Below, in pieces: positions 36,544-45,493 of a stretch of DNA of 64,000 nucleotides. Source of the DNA: Acidisoma sp965199065. Its GTDB lineage: Bacteria > Pseudomonadota > Alphaproteobacteria > Acetobacterales > Acetobacteraceae. Below the pieces are notes generated by a model that worked only from the letters and a program-made list of their open reading frames with translations, ran no database searches and had not been told where the DNA came from. A program made the position numbers and the translations under genes. Position 1 is the stretch's first letter, and every line of letters starts with the position of its first letter. The DNA is taken from NCBI RefSeq assembly GCF_965199065.1, contig NZ_CBDAQN010000001.1, positions 496,001 to 560,000 of the forward strand. The letters run 5' to 3'.

Positions 36544-37655
36544 GGTGCAGGATCCGAGGTTCCGGGAAAGAAAAGATCGGGCGCCAGCAAATCCCGCTGC
36601 TCGGGGAGGAGCGGCGGCGGTTGCAGTTCGAGGTGTTGCCATCCCGGCATGCCCAGCATCCGCCCCCGGCTCGTGCGTAGGATGAAGCCTTCCTGAATGA
36701 GGTAGGGTTCAACCACGTCCTCGAGGGTGTCCCGCGCCTCGGCCAAGGCCGCCGCGAGCGTTTCGACACCGACCGGACCACCCGCGTGATGCTCGGCGAT
36801 GCGCCTGAGGTAGCGGCGATCCATGGCGTCCAGACCGCGCCCGTCGACCTCGAGTCGCGTCAGCGCGGCATCGGCGATGGTGCGGTCGACCCGCGCCTGC
36901 CCCTCGACTGCCGCAAAATCCCGCACGCGGCGCAACAGGCGGCCGGCGATACGGGGTGTGCCGCGAGACCGGCGGGCGATCTCGACGGCGCCCTCGTCCG
37001 ACAGGTCGAAGCCGAGCAGCCGCGCGCCGCGGGCAACGATGACGCGGAGCTCCTCCGCACTATAAAGGACCAGCCGCAGGGGAATACCGAAGCGGTCGCG
37101 CAGCGGAGTCGCGAGCAGTCCGGCACGGGTTGTCGCGCCGACCAGGGTGAAGGGCGGCAGGTCGATCCGCAGCGAGCGCGCGGCGGGACCTTCGCCAATG
37201 ACCAGATCCAGCTGGAAGTCCTCCATCGCGGGATAGAGCACCTCCTCGATGGCGGGCTGCAGACGGTGGATCTCGTCGATGAAAAGGACGTCGCGCGGCT
37301 GCAGGTTGGTGAGGATGGCGGCGAGGTCGCCGGCCTTCTGGATCACCGGTCCTGAGGTCGCGCGAAAGCCCACGCCGAGTTCGCGCGCCACGATCTGGGC
37401 GAGGGTCGTCTTGCCGAGGCCGGGCGGCCCGTGCAGCAGGACATGGTCGAGCGCCTCGCCACGGCCGCGGGCGGCCTCGATGAAGACCGCGAGGTTCCGC
37501 CGGCTACACTCCTGGCCGATGAACTCGGCCAGCACCTGCGGGCGAAGGCTGGCCTCGCCGGTATCTTCGGGCGCGCGCACGGGCGAGATGTCCCGTTCCG
37601 TGTCGATCTCTGGCGCGGCAGGCGCGGCTTTGCGCCGTGTCGGGCGGGTGGTCAT
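36540..37655 (-). CDS. ruvB: Holliday junction helicase motor RuvB
   Basis: 371 residues; AAA+ motor that drives branch migration with RuvA. Walker A is GPPGLGKTTLA, Walker B is LFIDEIHRL, followed by GPAARSLRIDLPPFTLVGATTRAGLL and the arginine-finger region. An N-terminal extension of about 25 residues is rich in basic and acidic residues. The gene overlaps ruvA by 4 bp and ybgC by 4 bp, joining the ruv and tol clusters into one transcript. Identification secure. Confidence 0.97.
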   Translation of the reverse strand: MTTRPTRRKAAPAAPEIDTERDISPVRAPEDTGEASLRPQVLAEFIGQECSRRNLAVFIEAARGRGEALDHVLLHGPPGLGKTTLAQIVARELGVGFRATSGPVIQKAGDLAAILTNLQPRDVLFIDEIHRLQPAIEEVLYPAMEDFQLDLVIGEGPAARSLRIDLPPFTLVGATTRAGLLATPLRDRFGIPLRLVLYSAEELRVIVARGARLLGFDLSDEGAVEIARRSRGTPRIAGRLLRRVRDFAAVEGQARVDRTIADAALTRLEVDGRGLDAMDRRYLRRIAEHHAGGPVGVETLAAALAEARDTLEDVVEPYLIQEGFILRTSRGRMLGMPGWQHLELQPPPLLPEQRDLLAPDLFFPGTSDPAP

Positions 37656-38260
37656 CGCGCGAGTTCCCGCAGAGCCGCCGGAATGAGCGCCGCCACATCC
37701 GCCTCATCGCCCAGCTTCGCGCCCGCACGGTTGAGTGCCGCCTGCGCCTCCGGCCGCCGGTAGCCGAGGTTCATCAGCGCCGAAAGCGCATCGCCCACAG
37801 CGCCGCCGGGGAGGGAGGGCGCCGCGATGCCCTCCGCCAGCGTTACCGGCAAGGCCAGCGATCCGGCCTTTTCCTTAAGCTCCAGCGCCAGCCGGGCGGC
37901 GAGCTTGGGACCGACGCCCGACGCCCGCCCCAGAGACGCCCGATCCCCCGAAGCGATGGCGAACGACAGTTCATCGGCCGAGAGCGCCGAGAGGATGGCG
38001 AGCGCCACCCGCGGCCCGACCCCCTGCACGGTCGTCAGCAGGCGGAACCAGGCGCGTTCGGCAGCGGTCGCGAAGCCGAAAAGCGTGATCGCATCCTCGC
38101 GCACGAAGGTTTCGATGAGCAGGCGGGCCTCGGCCGGCGGCGGGGGCAGCGCGCCGAGCGTGCGTGACGACGCATGAACGACATAGCCGACGCCGCCCGT
38201 TTCAATCACGCAACGGCCATCCTCCTGCCCCTCGACGGTTCCGCGCAGGCTGCCGATCAT
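37652..38260 (-). CDS. ruvA: Holliday junction DNA-binding subunit RuvA
   Basis: 202 residues; tetramer that holds four-way junctions open for RuvB. It opens MIGSLRGTVEGQEDG, has the helix-hairpin-helix motifs VQGVGPRVALAILS and ASGVGPKLAARLALEL, and a C-terminal domain (LMNLGYRRPEAQAAL) that contacts RuvB. Overlaps ruvC by 4 bp and ruvB by 4 bp. Confidence 0.96.
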   Translation of the reverse strand: MIGSLRGTVEGQEDGRCVIETGGVGYVVHASSRTLGALPPPPAEARLLIETFVREDAITLFGFATAAERAWFRLLTTVQGVGPRVALAILSALSADELSFAIASGDRASLGRASGVGPKLAARLALELKEKAGSLALPVTLAEGIAAPSLPGGAVGDALSALMNLGYRRPEAQAALNRAGAKLGDEADVAALIPAALRELAR

Positions 38261-38772
38261 CGCCCGTTTCCGGCGACGGCGGCGCGACCCCAGGAGACGC
38301 GCGTCGTGCGATGGTGGGCGTGGCAGATGGCGACGGCCAGCGCATCCGCGGCGTCCGCCCGCTTGAGCGTGGCGCCCGGTAGGAGGCGGCGGACCATGAG
38401 CCCGACCTGGACCTTGTCGGCGCCGCCTGTCCCGACGACGGAGAGCTTCACGGTCTTGGCGCCGTATTCGGCGACGGAGAGGCCCGCCAGCGCCGGCGCG
38501 AGCAAGGCGACGCCGCGCGCATAACCGAGCTTGAGCGTCGCTGTCGCGTTGGCGTTCACGTAGGTTTCTTCCACCGCCGCCTCCTGCGGGCCATAGGCGG
38601 CGATGAGCGCGGTCAGCGCCTCGTGCAGCGCGCGCAGACGCGAGGGCACACTCGCATCGCCATCCGTCATGACGATGCCGTCGGCGACATGACGAAGACG
38701 GTTTCCCTCCGCCTCCACCACGCCCCAGCCGGTGACGCGAAGCCCAGGATCGATGCCGAGAATGCGGATCAA
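38257..38772 (-). CDS. ruvC: Holliday junction resolvase RuvC
   Basis: 171 residues; the endonuclease that cuts junctions in symmetrical strands. RNase H fold with the catalytic acids in ILGIDPGLRVTGWG (Asp8), AAVEETYVNANA (Glu) and the C-terminal KRADAADALAVAICHAH (two Asp). It is 24 bp downstream of yebC. The order yebC-ruvC-ruvA-ruvB is conserved widely in bacteria. Confidence 0.97.
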   Translation of the reverse strand: MIRILGIDPGLRVTGWGVVEAEGNRLRHVADGIVMTDGDASVPSRLRALHEALTALIAAYGPQEAAVEETYVNANATATLKLGYARGVALLAPALAGLSVAEYGAKTVKLSVVGTGGADKVQVGLMVRRLLPGATLKRADAADALAVAICHAHHRTTRVSWGRAAVAGNGR

Positions 38773-38796
38773 GCGGTGCGGGTCATCCTAGGGTCA

Positions 38797-39546
38797 TCAG
38801 GCGGAGAGTTTCTGAAGCAGCGACTCGGGTAGGTCGAAGTTGGCGTAGACGTTCTGCACATCGTCTGATTCGTCGAGGACGTCGAGCAGTTTCAGAACCG
38901 ATGTGGCGGCGTCCTCATCCACCGGCACTGTCGTCCTGGGCCGCCAGTCGAGCTTGGCGCTTTCCGGCGCTCCGAACCTGCTCTCCAGCGCGTCCTGCAT
39001 GGCGAAGAAGCTGTCGGGTGCGCCGGTGATCTCGTGCCACTCGGCGGTGCTCTCGACATCGTCGGCGCCGGCGTCGATCGCGGCCTCGAGCATGGCGTCC
39101 GCATCGGCGACGCCCGCCGGGTAGCGGATGACCGCCAACCGGTCGAACATGAAGCTCACGGCGTTGGTCTCGCCGAGCGCTCCGCCATGCTTGTTGAAGG
39201 CTGAGCGGATGTCCGACGCGGTGCGGTTCCGGTTGTCGGTCAACGCCTCGACGATGACGGCGACGCCGGACGGGCCGTAGCCCTCGTAGCGCACCTCGGC
39301 GTAGTCCTCGCCGGCCGCGGCGCCGGAGGCCTTCTTGATGGCGCGGTCGACCGTATCCTTGGGCATGTTCTCCTTCCGCGCGGCGAGCACGGCGGTGCGC
39401 AGCCGGGGGTTGGAGGCAGGGTCGGGCAGGCCCTGCCGCGCGGAGACGGTGATTTCGCGGATGAGCTTGGCAAATTGCCGGGCCCGGCGGGCGTCCTGTG
39501 CACCTTTGCGGTGCATGATGTTCTTGAACTGGCTATGGCCGGCCAT
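38797..39546 (-). CDS. yebC: YebC/PmpR family protein
   Basis: 249 residues. Begins MAGHSQFKNIMHRKGAQDARRA and continues with DTVDRAIKKASG and EGYGPSGVAVIVEALTDNRNRT, the signature of the YebC/TACO1 family. These were annotated as DNA-binding regulators and more recently linked to relief of ribosome stalling at proline-rich stretches; the latter is of interest here because several neighbours (TolA, the bcs accessory protein) have long proline runs. It is first in the ruv-tol gene string. Confidence 0.94.
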   Translation of the reverse strand: MAGHSQFKNIMHRKGAQDARRARQFAKLIREITVSARQGLPDPASNPRLRTAVLAARKENMPKDTVDRAIKKASGAAAGEDYAEVRYEGYGPSGVAVIVEALTDNRNRTASDIRSAFNKHGGALGETNAVSFMFDRLAVIRYPAGVADADAMLEAAIDAGADDVESTAEWHEITGAPDSFFAMQDALESRFGAPESAKLDWRPRTTVPVDEDAATSVLKLLDVLDESDDVQNVYANFDLPESLLQKLSA

Positions 39547-39634
39547 GGTCGAGGCTCCGGAAGCGGGATGGACTGGGTGACGGTCTCTCCGCCAAGCCGG
39601 GCCGCCGCGTCAAGGTCGTCTTGCTAAGCGCCGC

Positions 39635-39677
39635 ATGCCTGAAGAGGCACCGGTGTGGCGCCTTTGGCTTCAGGCAT
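39635..39677. repeat. Inverted repeat between lexA and yebC
   Basis: Perfect 10-bp arms ATGCCTGAAG (39635-39644) and CTTCAGGCAT (39668-39677) enclose a second, slightly imperfect stem (AGGCACC with GGCGCCT). It lies in the 247-bp spacer between two minus-strand genes, lexA upstream and yebC downstream, without a U run. It may be a factor-dependent terminator or RNA-stability element for lexA. Confidence 0.5.
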
Positions 39678-39793
39678 TGCCCGAACATCGGTCGCGTCGT
39701 CGTCGTGACGGCGCGGAGACGAGGCGGGCCGTTGGTCACCGCGGATCGACCGGTCCGCGGATATTCCCACATACGAACTATCTGGTGATCGGG

Positions 39794-40582
39794 TTACTGA
39801 TACCGGCGCATCAGGGCCACGAGGCGCCCCTGCACGCGCACCCGCTCGGCCGGGAAGATGCGGCTCTCGTGCCGCTGGTTCGCGGGCTCCAAGGCCACGG
39901 AGTTGCCGCGCCGGCGGAGCCGCTTCAGCGTCACTTCTTCCTCATCGACAAGCGCGACCACGATCTGGCCGTTCTCCGCCGTCTCTGCCCGGCGGATGAT
40001 GACCGTGTCGCCATCCTGAATGCCTGCGTCGATCATGGAATCACCGGCAACCTCGAGCGCGTAGTGTTCGCCCGGCCCCAGCAGCGCCACCGGAACTTCG
40101 AAGAAGCTGGTGGCGTCGCGCATCGCCTCGATTGGCAGGCCGGCAGCGATCCGCCCGTAGAGCGGCAATTGCACCGCGCCCACCTCGGCCGCAGCCCGCA
40201 CCCCGGCCAGACGCGCCGAGAAATCACCCTGGATGACCGTGGGTGCGAAACCCGGAGCCCCCTCGGGCCGCTTCGGCAAATCTCGCGTCACCGCGGCAGG
40301 ACCACGTTCGGGCACCACGCGGACGGCGGCGGCTTGACCGCCCACCACCGTCATCGCCGGCCCGTTGTCTCCCGGCAGGCGCAGAACCTCGAGAGCGCGC
40401 GCCTGATGGTGGCGGCGGCTCAGGAACCCACGCTCCTCCAGCGCCGAGATCAACCGGTGGATGCCGGACTTGGACCGGAGGTTCAGCGCCTCCTTCATCT
40501 CGTCGAAGCTCGGAGAATAGCCCGAGGACTTGAGATGACGGTCGATGAATATCAGCAACTCGTGCTGCTTGCGCGTCAACAT
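39794..40582 (-). CDS. lexA: SOS repressor LexA
   Basis: 262 residues from ATG 40582 (MLTRKQHELLIFIDRHL). The N-terminal winged helix with SFDEMKEALNLRSKSGIHRLISALEE in two parts binds SOS boxes; the C-terminal S24 peptidase has Ser182 (AGDSMID) and Lys220 (EVTLKRL). The self-cleavage site Ala147-Gly148 is in RIAAGLP. At 262 residues it is longer than typical LexA because the linker between domains (about residues 72-130) is expanded. Represses DNA-repair genes until RecA* triggers cleavage. Its upstream gap has two near-consensus alphaproteobacterial boxes, so self-regulation is likely. Confidence 0.96.
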   Translation of the reverse strand: MLTRKQHELLIFIDRHLKSSGYSPSFDEMKEALNLRSKSGIHRLISALEERGFLSRRHHQARALEVLRLPGDNGPAMTVVGGQAAAVRVVPERGPAAVTRDLPKRPEGAPGFAPTVIQGDFSARLAGVRAAAEVGAVQLPLYGRIAAGLPIEAMRDATSFFEVPVALLGPGEHYALEVAGDSMIDAGIQDGDTVIIRRAETAENGQIVVALVDEEEVTLKRLRRRGNSVALEPANQRHESRIFPAERVRVQGRLVALMRRYQ

Positions 40583-40631
40583 GATCAACCCCTGCTTGGC
40601 ACCAGCCTGCCGATTCCCGCCTCGGCGACTG

Positions 40632-40646
40632 GAACGAATCGCGACC
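40632..40646. promoter_or_regulatory. Candidate LexA box, GAAC-N7-GACC
   Basis: Alphaproteobacterial LexA recognises GAAC-N7-GAAC or its complement GTTC-N7-GTTC. This site matches 7 of 8 fixed bases and is 50 bp upstream of the lexA start. Confidence 0.4.
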
Positions 40647-40685
40647 ACAGAGTGATCGAGATCATAACCAAATCGTGATTATGGC

Positions 40686-40700
40686 GAACAAATCAGCAAC
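40686..40700. promoter_or_regulatory. Candidate LexA box, GAAC-N7-CAAC
   Basis: Second site with 7 of 8 fixed bases of the GAAC-N7-GAAC pattern, about 104 bp upstream of lexA. Two near-matches in one short promoter suggest autoregulation. Confidence 0.4.
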
Positions 40701-40782
40701 TCGCTCCTTCTAGGAGGTCGCTCGCAGCCGCGTCAAGCACAGGGTTGACAAGGGCTTTGCTGCCCGGCCACCGCCGGGCCGG

Positions 40783-42159
40783 TCAATCCTTGTCGCGGAA
40801 CGGATTGACCGTGCCACGGAAGTCGAGGCGGATCGGCGTGCCCGGCAAGTCGAAAACCTCCCGCAAGGCGTTGATCAGGTAGCGGCGATAGTCCTCGGGC
40901 GTTGCCTCGGCGCGGGTGCCGAAGACAACGAAGGTAGGGGGCCGGGCGTTGGCCTGCGTCACGTAGCGAAGCTTCAGCCGCCGCCCTTGGACCGCTGGCG
41001 GCGGATGGCGGCTGATCGCATCCTCGAACCAGCGGTTGAGCGCCGAGGTCGTCACCCGCTTGTTCCAGGTGTCGTGCACGGCGCGTACCGCAGGCAGCAG
41101 CTTCTGCACGTTGGCGCCGGTCATCGCACTCAACGTCACCACGGGAATGCCCTTGAGCTGCGCCAGACTCCGCTCCAGCCGGTCGGAGACCGCCTTGCGC
41201 GCAGCATCCCGGTCCTCGACGGCATCCCACTTGTTCAGCGCCACGACCATGGCGCGCCCCTCACGCTCCACCAACCGGGCGATCTGCAGGTCCTGGTCGT
41301 GCAGGCCGTCAACCGCATCCACCACCAGGACCACCACTTCCGCAAACCGCATGGCATTGATGGTGGCGCCGGTCGAGAGTTTCTCGACCTCGTCCTGAAC
41401 GCGCGCGCGGCGGCGCAGCCCGGCGGTATCGACGAGCTGGAACTCACGCCCGTCCACGTCCCTCATAGGCAGGGTGATGGCGTCCCGGGTGATGCCGGGC
41501 TCCGGCCCCGTCAGCATGCGGTTCTCGCCGAGCAGCCGGTTGACCAGGGTCGACTTCCCGGCGTTCGGCCGTCCCAGCACCACCAGACGCAGCGGCTTGG
41601 TCGCGTCATCACCCTCTGCACCGGCTGCCTCATCATCGGTGCCCTCGGGGGCTTCCGGAGCAGGCGGCAGCATCTCCGCGATGGTGCTCATCAGATGACT
41701 AAGCCCCTCGCCATGCTCGGCGGAGACCGACAGTGGTTCGCCAAGCCCCAGCGAATAGGCGTCGAGCGCGTTGTTATAGCCCGCGCGCCCCTCGGTCTTG
41801 TTGGCGACAAGCAGCACGGGCCGTCCCAGCCGGCGCAGCCATGCGCCGAAATGTGCATCGGGGGGCAGAATGCCGGCGCGGGCGTCGACCACGAAGACGA
41901 TGAGGTCGGCCTGCTCCAGGCTGGAGGCGGCGCCGGCGCGCATGCGGCCGGAGAGGCTCTCGGGGGGTGCCTCCTCAAGCCCCGCCGTATCCGCGATCCG
42001 GACAAGCCGGCCGCCGAGCACTGCGGTTGCTTCCTGACGGTCGCGCGTCAGGCCGGGCTGATCGGCGACCAGCGCCTGCCGCCGCCCGACCAGACGGTTG
42101 AACAAACTACTTTTGCCGACATTCGGGCGGCCGGCGATCACGATCAGCGGGGTTTCCAT
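40783..42159 (-). CDS. der: Ribosome-assembly GTPase Der (EngA)
   Basis: 458 residues with two GTPase domains in tandem: GRPNVGKSSLFN near residue 10 and GRPNAGKSTLVN near residue 195, each with DTAGL switch motifs (IADTAGLEEA, LVDTAGLRRR) and NKxD motifs (ANKTEG in the first, a deviation from NKxD; LNKWD in the second). A KH-like C-terminal domain follows. Needed for 50S ribosome maturation. An acidic linker (EGTDDEAAGAEGDD) joins the domains. It is divergent from the MFS gene by about 115 bp. Confidence 0.96.
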   Translation of the reverse strand: METPLIVIAGRPNVGKSSLFNRLVGRRQALVADQPGLTRDRQEATAVLGGRLVRIADTAGLEEAPPESLSGRMRAGAASSLEQADLIVFVVDARAGILPPDAHFGAWLRRLGRPVLLVANKTEGRAGYNNALDAYSLGLGEPLSVSAEHGEGLSHLMSTIAEMLPPAPEAPEGTDDEAAGAEGDDATKPLRLVVLGRPNAGKSTLVNRLLGENRMLTGPEPGITRDAITLPMRDVDGREFQLVDTAGLRRRARVQDEVEKLSTGATINAMRFAEVVVLVVDAVDGLHDQDLQIARLVEREGRAMVVALNKWDAVEDRDAARKAVSDRLERSLAQLKGIPVVTLSAMTGANVQKLLPAVRAVHDTWNKRVTTSALNRWFEDAISRHPPPAVQGRRLKLRYVTQANARPPTFVVFGTRAEATPEDYRRYLINALREVFDLPGTPIRLDFRGTVNPFRDKD

Positions 42160-42276
42160 GCGATGCCCGCAATACCGCCTAATTGCGCTTACAGGTAAGG
42201 GTAAAGCGGAATGCGTGGCCAGCGCTCCGGAATCGAATGCAGGCCCGCGCGTGATAGTATCGAATAAGGAATGATC

Positions 42277-43545
42277 ATGAGTAGCAGTACCAGGGTGGAC
42301 ACCAGACCCGCCTTAGCGCCAGAGGGTGTGGTCTTCGCGGTTCTGCTCGCGATCAGTTTCTCCCATTTTCTAAACGACACGATGCAGTCCCTGTTGCCGG
42401 CGATATACCCGACGCTGAAGACGAAATTCAGCCTGAACTTCGGCCAGATCGGGCTGCTCACCTTTGTTTTCCAGGTGACGGCATCGTTGCTCCAGCCAAT
42501 CGTCGGCATGGTCACGGACAAAAGGCCGCAGCCCTACTCGCTCGCGGTGGGCATGGGGTTCACAATGCTCGGGTTGATCATGCTGTCCCGCGCCCCGAGT
42601 TTTCCAATGCTGCTGGCCGCAGCGGCCATGATCGGTATTGGCTCCTCGATCTTCCACCCGGAATCTTCACGCGTCGCGCGGCTTTCCTCGGGCGGCCGCC
42701 ATGGCCTCGCGCAATCGGTGTTTCAGGTGGGAGGCAACTTCGGCACAGCGATCGGCCCTGTCTTGGCCGCCTTCATCGTCGTCCCGAACGGGCAGGGCAG
42801 CATCGTCTGGTTCTCGGGTATCGCGCTCGTCGGCATGGTCGTGCTGAGCCTTGTCGGCCGCTGGTACCAGAACCGGATGGCGGCTCACCGCAGGCGCCCG
42901 CGCGTGGCCATGCATCCGCACGAGGCCCTGCCGCCGGGTAAGGTCGCCGTGACGATGGCGATCCTCATCGCACTCGTCTTTTCGAAGTTCTTCTATCTGG
43001 CCAGCATCTCAAGCTACTACACGTTCTACCTGATCCACCGTTTTGGCCTCTCAATCCAGCATGCTCAGCTCATGCTGTTCGTCTTTCTGGGAGCCGCCGC
43101 GCTGGGCACGGTCGTGGGCGGACCGATCGGGGACCGGCTCGGTCGCAAAGTCGTGATCTGGGTTTCGATCCTGGGTGTTCTTCCCTTCACGCTGGCGCTT
43201 CCGTTCGTCGGTTTGGGCGGAACGCTGGTTCTTTCGTTCATCATCGGGTTCGTACTCTCCTCGGCAATGCCGGCGATGATCGTCTACGCGCAGGAGTTGG
43301 TGCCTGGACGGGTCGGCCTCATTTCGGGACTCTTCTTTGGGCTGGCATTTGGAATGGGTGGCCTCGGAGCTGCCGCAATCGGCGTCGTTGCGGATCATTA
43401 CGGTATTGTGGTGACGTATCGTCTGTGCTCAATCTTGCCTGCGATTGGACTTTTGGCGATGTTTCTGCCTCATATTCATGTATCGCACTCTGGCATGGAC
43501 TCGGTTGACCGTGGAAAAGTCGCAGGGGCGGACGGTAAACTCTAA
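42277..43545 (+). CDS. MFS transporter, fosmidomycin-resistance (Fsr) type
   Basis: 422 residues with 12 predicted membrane helices. The N-terminal SFSHFLNDTMQSLLPAIYP is the Fsr signature; FHPESSRVARLSSGGRHGLAQSVFQVGGN and PIGDRLGRKVV (the loop-8 MFS motif) follow. Fsr homologues export fosmidomycin and other small drugs in exchange for protons. ATG 42277 has AAGGA 6 nt upstream; ATG 42271 abuts it. Divergent from der, monocistronic. The substrate in this organism is unknown. Confidence 0.88.
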   Translation: MSSSTRVDTRPALAPEGVVFAVLLAISFSHFLNDTMQSLLPAIYPTLKTKFSLNFGQIGLLTFVFQVTASLLQPIVGMVTDKRPQPYSLAVGMGFTMLGLIMLSRAPSFPMLLAAAAMIGIGSSIFHPESSRVARLSSGGRHGLAQSVFQVGGNFGTAIGPVLAAFIVVPNGQGSIVWFSGIALVGMVVLSLVGRWYQNRMAAHRRRPRVAMHPHEALPPGKVAVTMAILIALVFSKFFYLASISSYYTFYLIHRFGLSIQHAQLMLFVFLGAAALGTVVGGPIGDRLGRKVVIWVSILGVLPFTLALPFVGLGGTLVLSFIIGFVLSSAMPAMIVYAQELVPGRVGLISGLFFGLAFGMGGLGAAAIGVVADHYGIVVTYRLCSILPAIGLLAMFLPHIHVSHSGMDSVDRGKVAGADGKL

Positions 43546-43643
43546 GCCGACACCCTCGACCGGACAGGGTTGAATGCACATATTCCAACAAAGGGATGAC
43601 CTGTGGGCAGATCCGTCCCATCAGCAAAAAGGAATCGGTAGTT

Positions 43644-44102
43644 ATGGCGCGTGTGACATTGGCTAAAACAAGTTCGGCGGGACGCCCGTCGACCGGGCGC
43701 GGCGCCACCGTGAAGACGAGCGCCTCAAGGCAGCGCAGCGCGGCAAAGCCGCCCGCCGTGGTCACGGGCTCGGCCAGCAAGGAAGAGTTGCGGGCTCGGG
43801 TCGAGAAGCTCGAGCGTGCAAACGCCACATTGCGCGTCAAGAACAAAGAACTCCGGATCGTTGCCGTCGAGGCGGCGGAGCAGGTGGATGTCCTGACGAT
43901 GCAGCTGGCGAGCAGCGAGCGACGGGCAGGCCGGAATGCGCGGCACGAGTCCCCCGCCGAGGCGGTCGAAACGCGGGAAATCATTCGCCGCGGCAAGCGG
44001 AAGGCTCGTGAGTTCGCGGCGGAAGGCAACGGCCACGATGTCGATGAGTCGGGCGCAGACGCTCAGACGAACTGGGGTTCCGCCGATCACGCGGACGCGT
44101 GA
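43644..44102 (+). CDS. Small basic protein with a coiled coil
   Basis: 152 residues from ATG 43644 with AAGGA 10 nt upstream. The N-terminus (about 45 residues) is basic and rich in Ser, Thr, Arg and Lys (ASRQRSAAKPP), then a clear heptad-type coiled coil runs over about residues 48-90 (KEELRARVEKLERANATLR, VKNKELRIVAVEAAEQ), and the tail is charged and ends acidic. I recognise no family. A nucleoid- or polymer-binding role would fit the composition but is speculation. An antisense frame of 236 residues overlaps; the plus-strand frame has better start signals and composition. Confidence 0.6.
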   Translation: MARVTLAKTSSAGRPSTGRGATVKTSASRQRSAAKPPAVVTGSASKEELRARVEKLERANATLRVKNKELRIVAVEAAEQVDVLTMQLASSERRAGRNARHESPAEAVETREIIRRGKRKAREFAAEGNGHDVDESGADAQTNWGSADHADA

Positions 44103-44160
44103 CGCCGATCAACGTGATGGCTCACGGAAAATTGTAACCGATGTCGGCGACGTGTGGCGG

Positions 44161-45411
44161 TTAACGCGCTTCGGATGTATCACCCGGCGATGACGGTCGC
44201 CGGGCGTCTGGAACGGCCTCGGTCGCGAGGTTAACCAGCACGATCCGTTTGCCCTGAGCGGCGATAGCGATGCGTCCCTCGCGAAGCGCCATCGCGGCTT
44301 CCCCGAACATCCGCCATCGCCAGCCTTGCGCAGCCGGCACATCCGGCCTTTCATCAGTGGCTAGTCTGTCGAGATCGTCGCTCGATGCCAGCATACGCGG
44401 AGCCACCCCATGCTCCTCGCTCTTTGCTGCCAGCAGAACGCGAAGCAGCGCCACCAAAGCCGGCGAGGCGCGCGGGGTATCGCGATCGGCACGAGGGGCG
44501 GTGTCAGGCAGGCCTGACTCCGGAAGTGCCTTGGCCTCCGCAATGGCCGCGAGCAATGACTGGCCGCTCTTCCCTTCCGCGAAGCCGCGCGTGACCCCGC
44601 GCGCGCGGGTCAGTTCATCCGCGGTGTCCGGAGCGAGCGCTGCGATTTCGGGGATCGCCTCGTCCTTCAACAGCCGGCCACGCGGGATGTTAACCCGCTG
44701 GGCCTCCCGCTCGCGCCAGGCGGCAATCGCGCGCAGCAACCCTGCCTGCCGCCGGCTGTTCGGGCGCAGCTTCAGCCGCAGCCACATCGCCTCCGGATCG
44801 GCACGGTAGAGCGTGGGGTCGGTGAGCGCCGCCATCTCCTCCTGCACCCAATCCGTGCGGCCCTCGCGCGCCAGGCGGTCGAGCAACTTTTCATAGACGA
44901 CGCGCAGATGCGTCACATCGGCGGCGGCATAGGCGAGCTGCGAGGCGGAAAGCGGGCGCGCCGACCAGTCGCTGAAGCGGTGAGACTTGTCGATCTGCGT
45001 GCCGGTGAGGGCGGAGACGAGGGCGTCGTAGCCGACCTGGTCGCCGAACCCTCCCACCATGGCGGCGATCTGGGTGTCGAAGATCGGCGAGGGTGTCGCG
45101 CCGAACATGAGCAGGAAGATCTCCACATCCTGGCGGGCGGCATGAAAAACCTTGACCACTCTCTCGTTGGCCAGAAGCGCGCCGAGCGGGGCGAGATCGA
45201 TCCCTTCGGCCTGGGCGTCGATCACGGCGACATCGTCGGCGCCCCCGAGCTGAACCACGCAGAGCTCCGGCCAATAGGTTCGTTCGCGGATGAATTCCGT
45301 GTCGATGGTGACGAAGGGCTCGGCCGCGAGGCGTGCGCAGAGGGCGGCGAGCGATGCGGTATCGGTGATGAAGACGGGGTGCGGGAACTCGGCCCGGGGC
45401 TGACGCGGCAT
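44161..45411 (-). CDS. rnd: Ribonuclease D
   Basis: 416 residues; 3'-5' exonuclease that trims tRNA and other stable RNA ends. DEDD catalytic residues: Asp and Glu in FVTIDTEFIRERTYWP, Asp in HAARQDVEIFLL, and the YAAADVTHL motif with the last Asp. An HRDC-type helical domain (about residues 215-300) follows, then a longer C-terminal part with mixed content. Located near aspS, a frequent neighbour in alphaproteobacteria, though here several genes intervene. Usual length is about 380, so the tail is slightly long. Confidence 0.94.
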   Translation of the reverse strand: MPRQPRAEFPHPVFITDTASLAALCARLAAEPFVTIDTEFIRERTYWPELCVVQLGGADDVAVIDAQAEGIDLAPLGALLANERVVKVFHAARQDVEIFLLMFGATPSPIFDTQIAAMVGGFGDQVGYDALVSALTGTQIDKSHRFSDWSARPLSASQLAYAAADVTHLRVVYEKLLDRLAREGRTDWVQEEMAALTDPTLYRADPEAMWLRLKLRPNSRRQAGLLRAIAAWREREAQRVNIPRGRLLKDEAIPEIAALAPDTADELTRARGVTRGFAEGKSGQSLLAAIAEAKALPESGLPDTAPRADRDTPRASPALVALLRVLLAAKSEEHGVAPRMLASSDDLDRLATDERPDVPAAQGWRWRMFGEAAMALREGRIAIAAQGKRIVLVNLATEAVPDARRPSSPGDTSEAR

Positions 45412-45493
45412 TCCAGTCTTCTATAGGCCCGTTCTTTTATAGGCCAGAGCCGGGCCCCGATGCCGAACCGCCAGGCCGGTTCCGCATCGGGCG

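Noticed and set aside
43319..44029. Minus-strand 236-codon frame overlapping the coiled-coil gene and the end of the MFS gene
   Set aside because: It overlaps a well-supported MFS gene and lacks a domain; the plus-strand frame has a ribosome site and coiled-coil periodicity.
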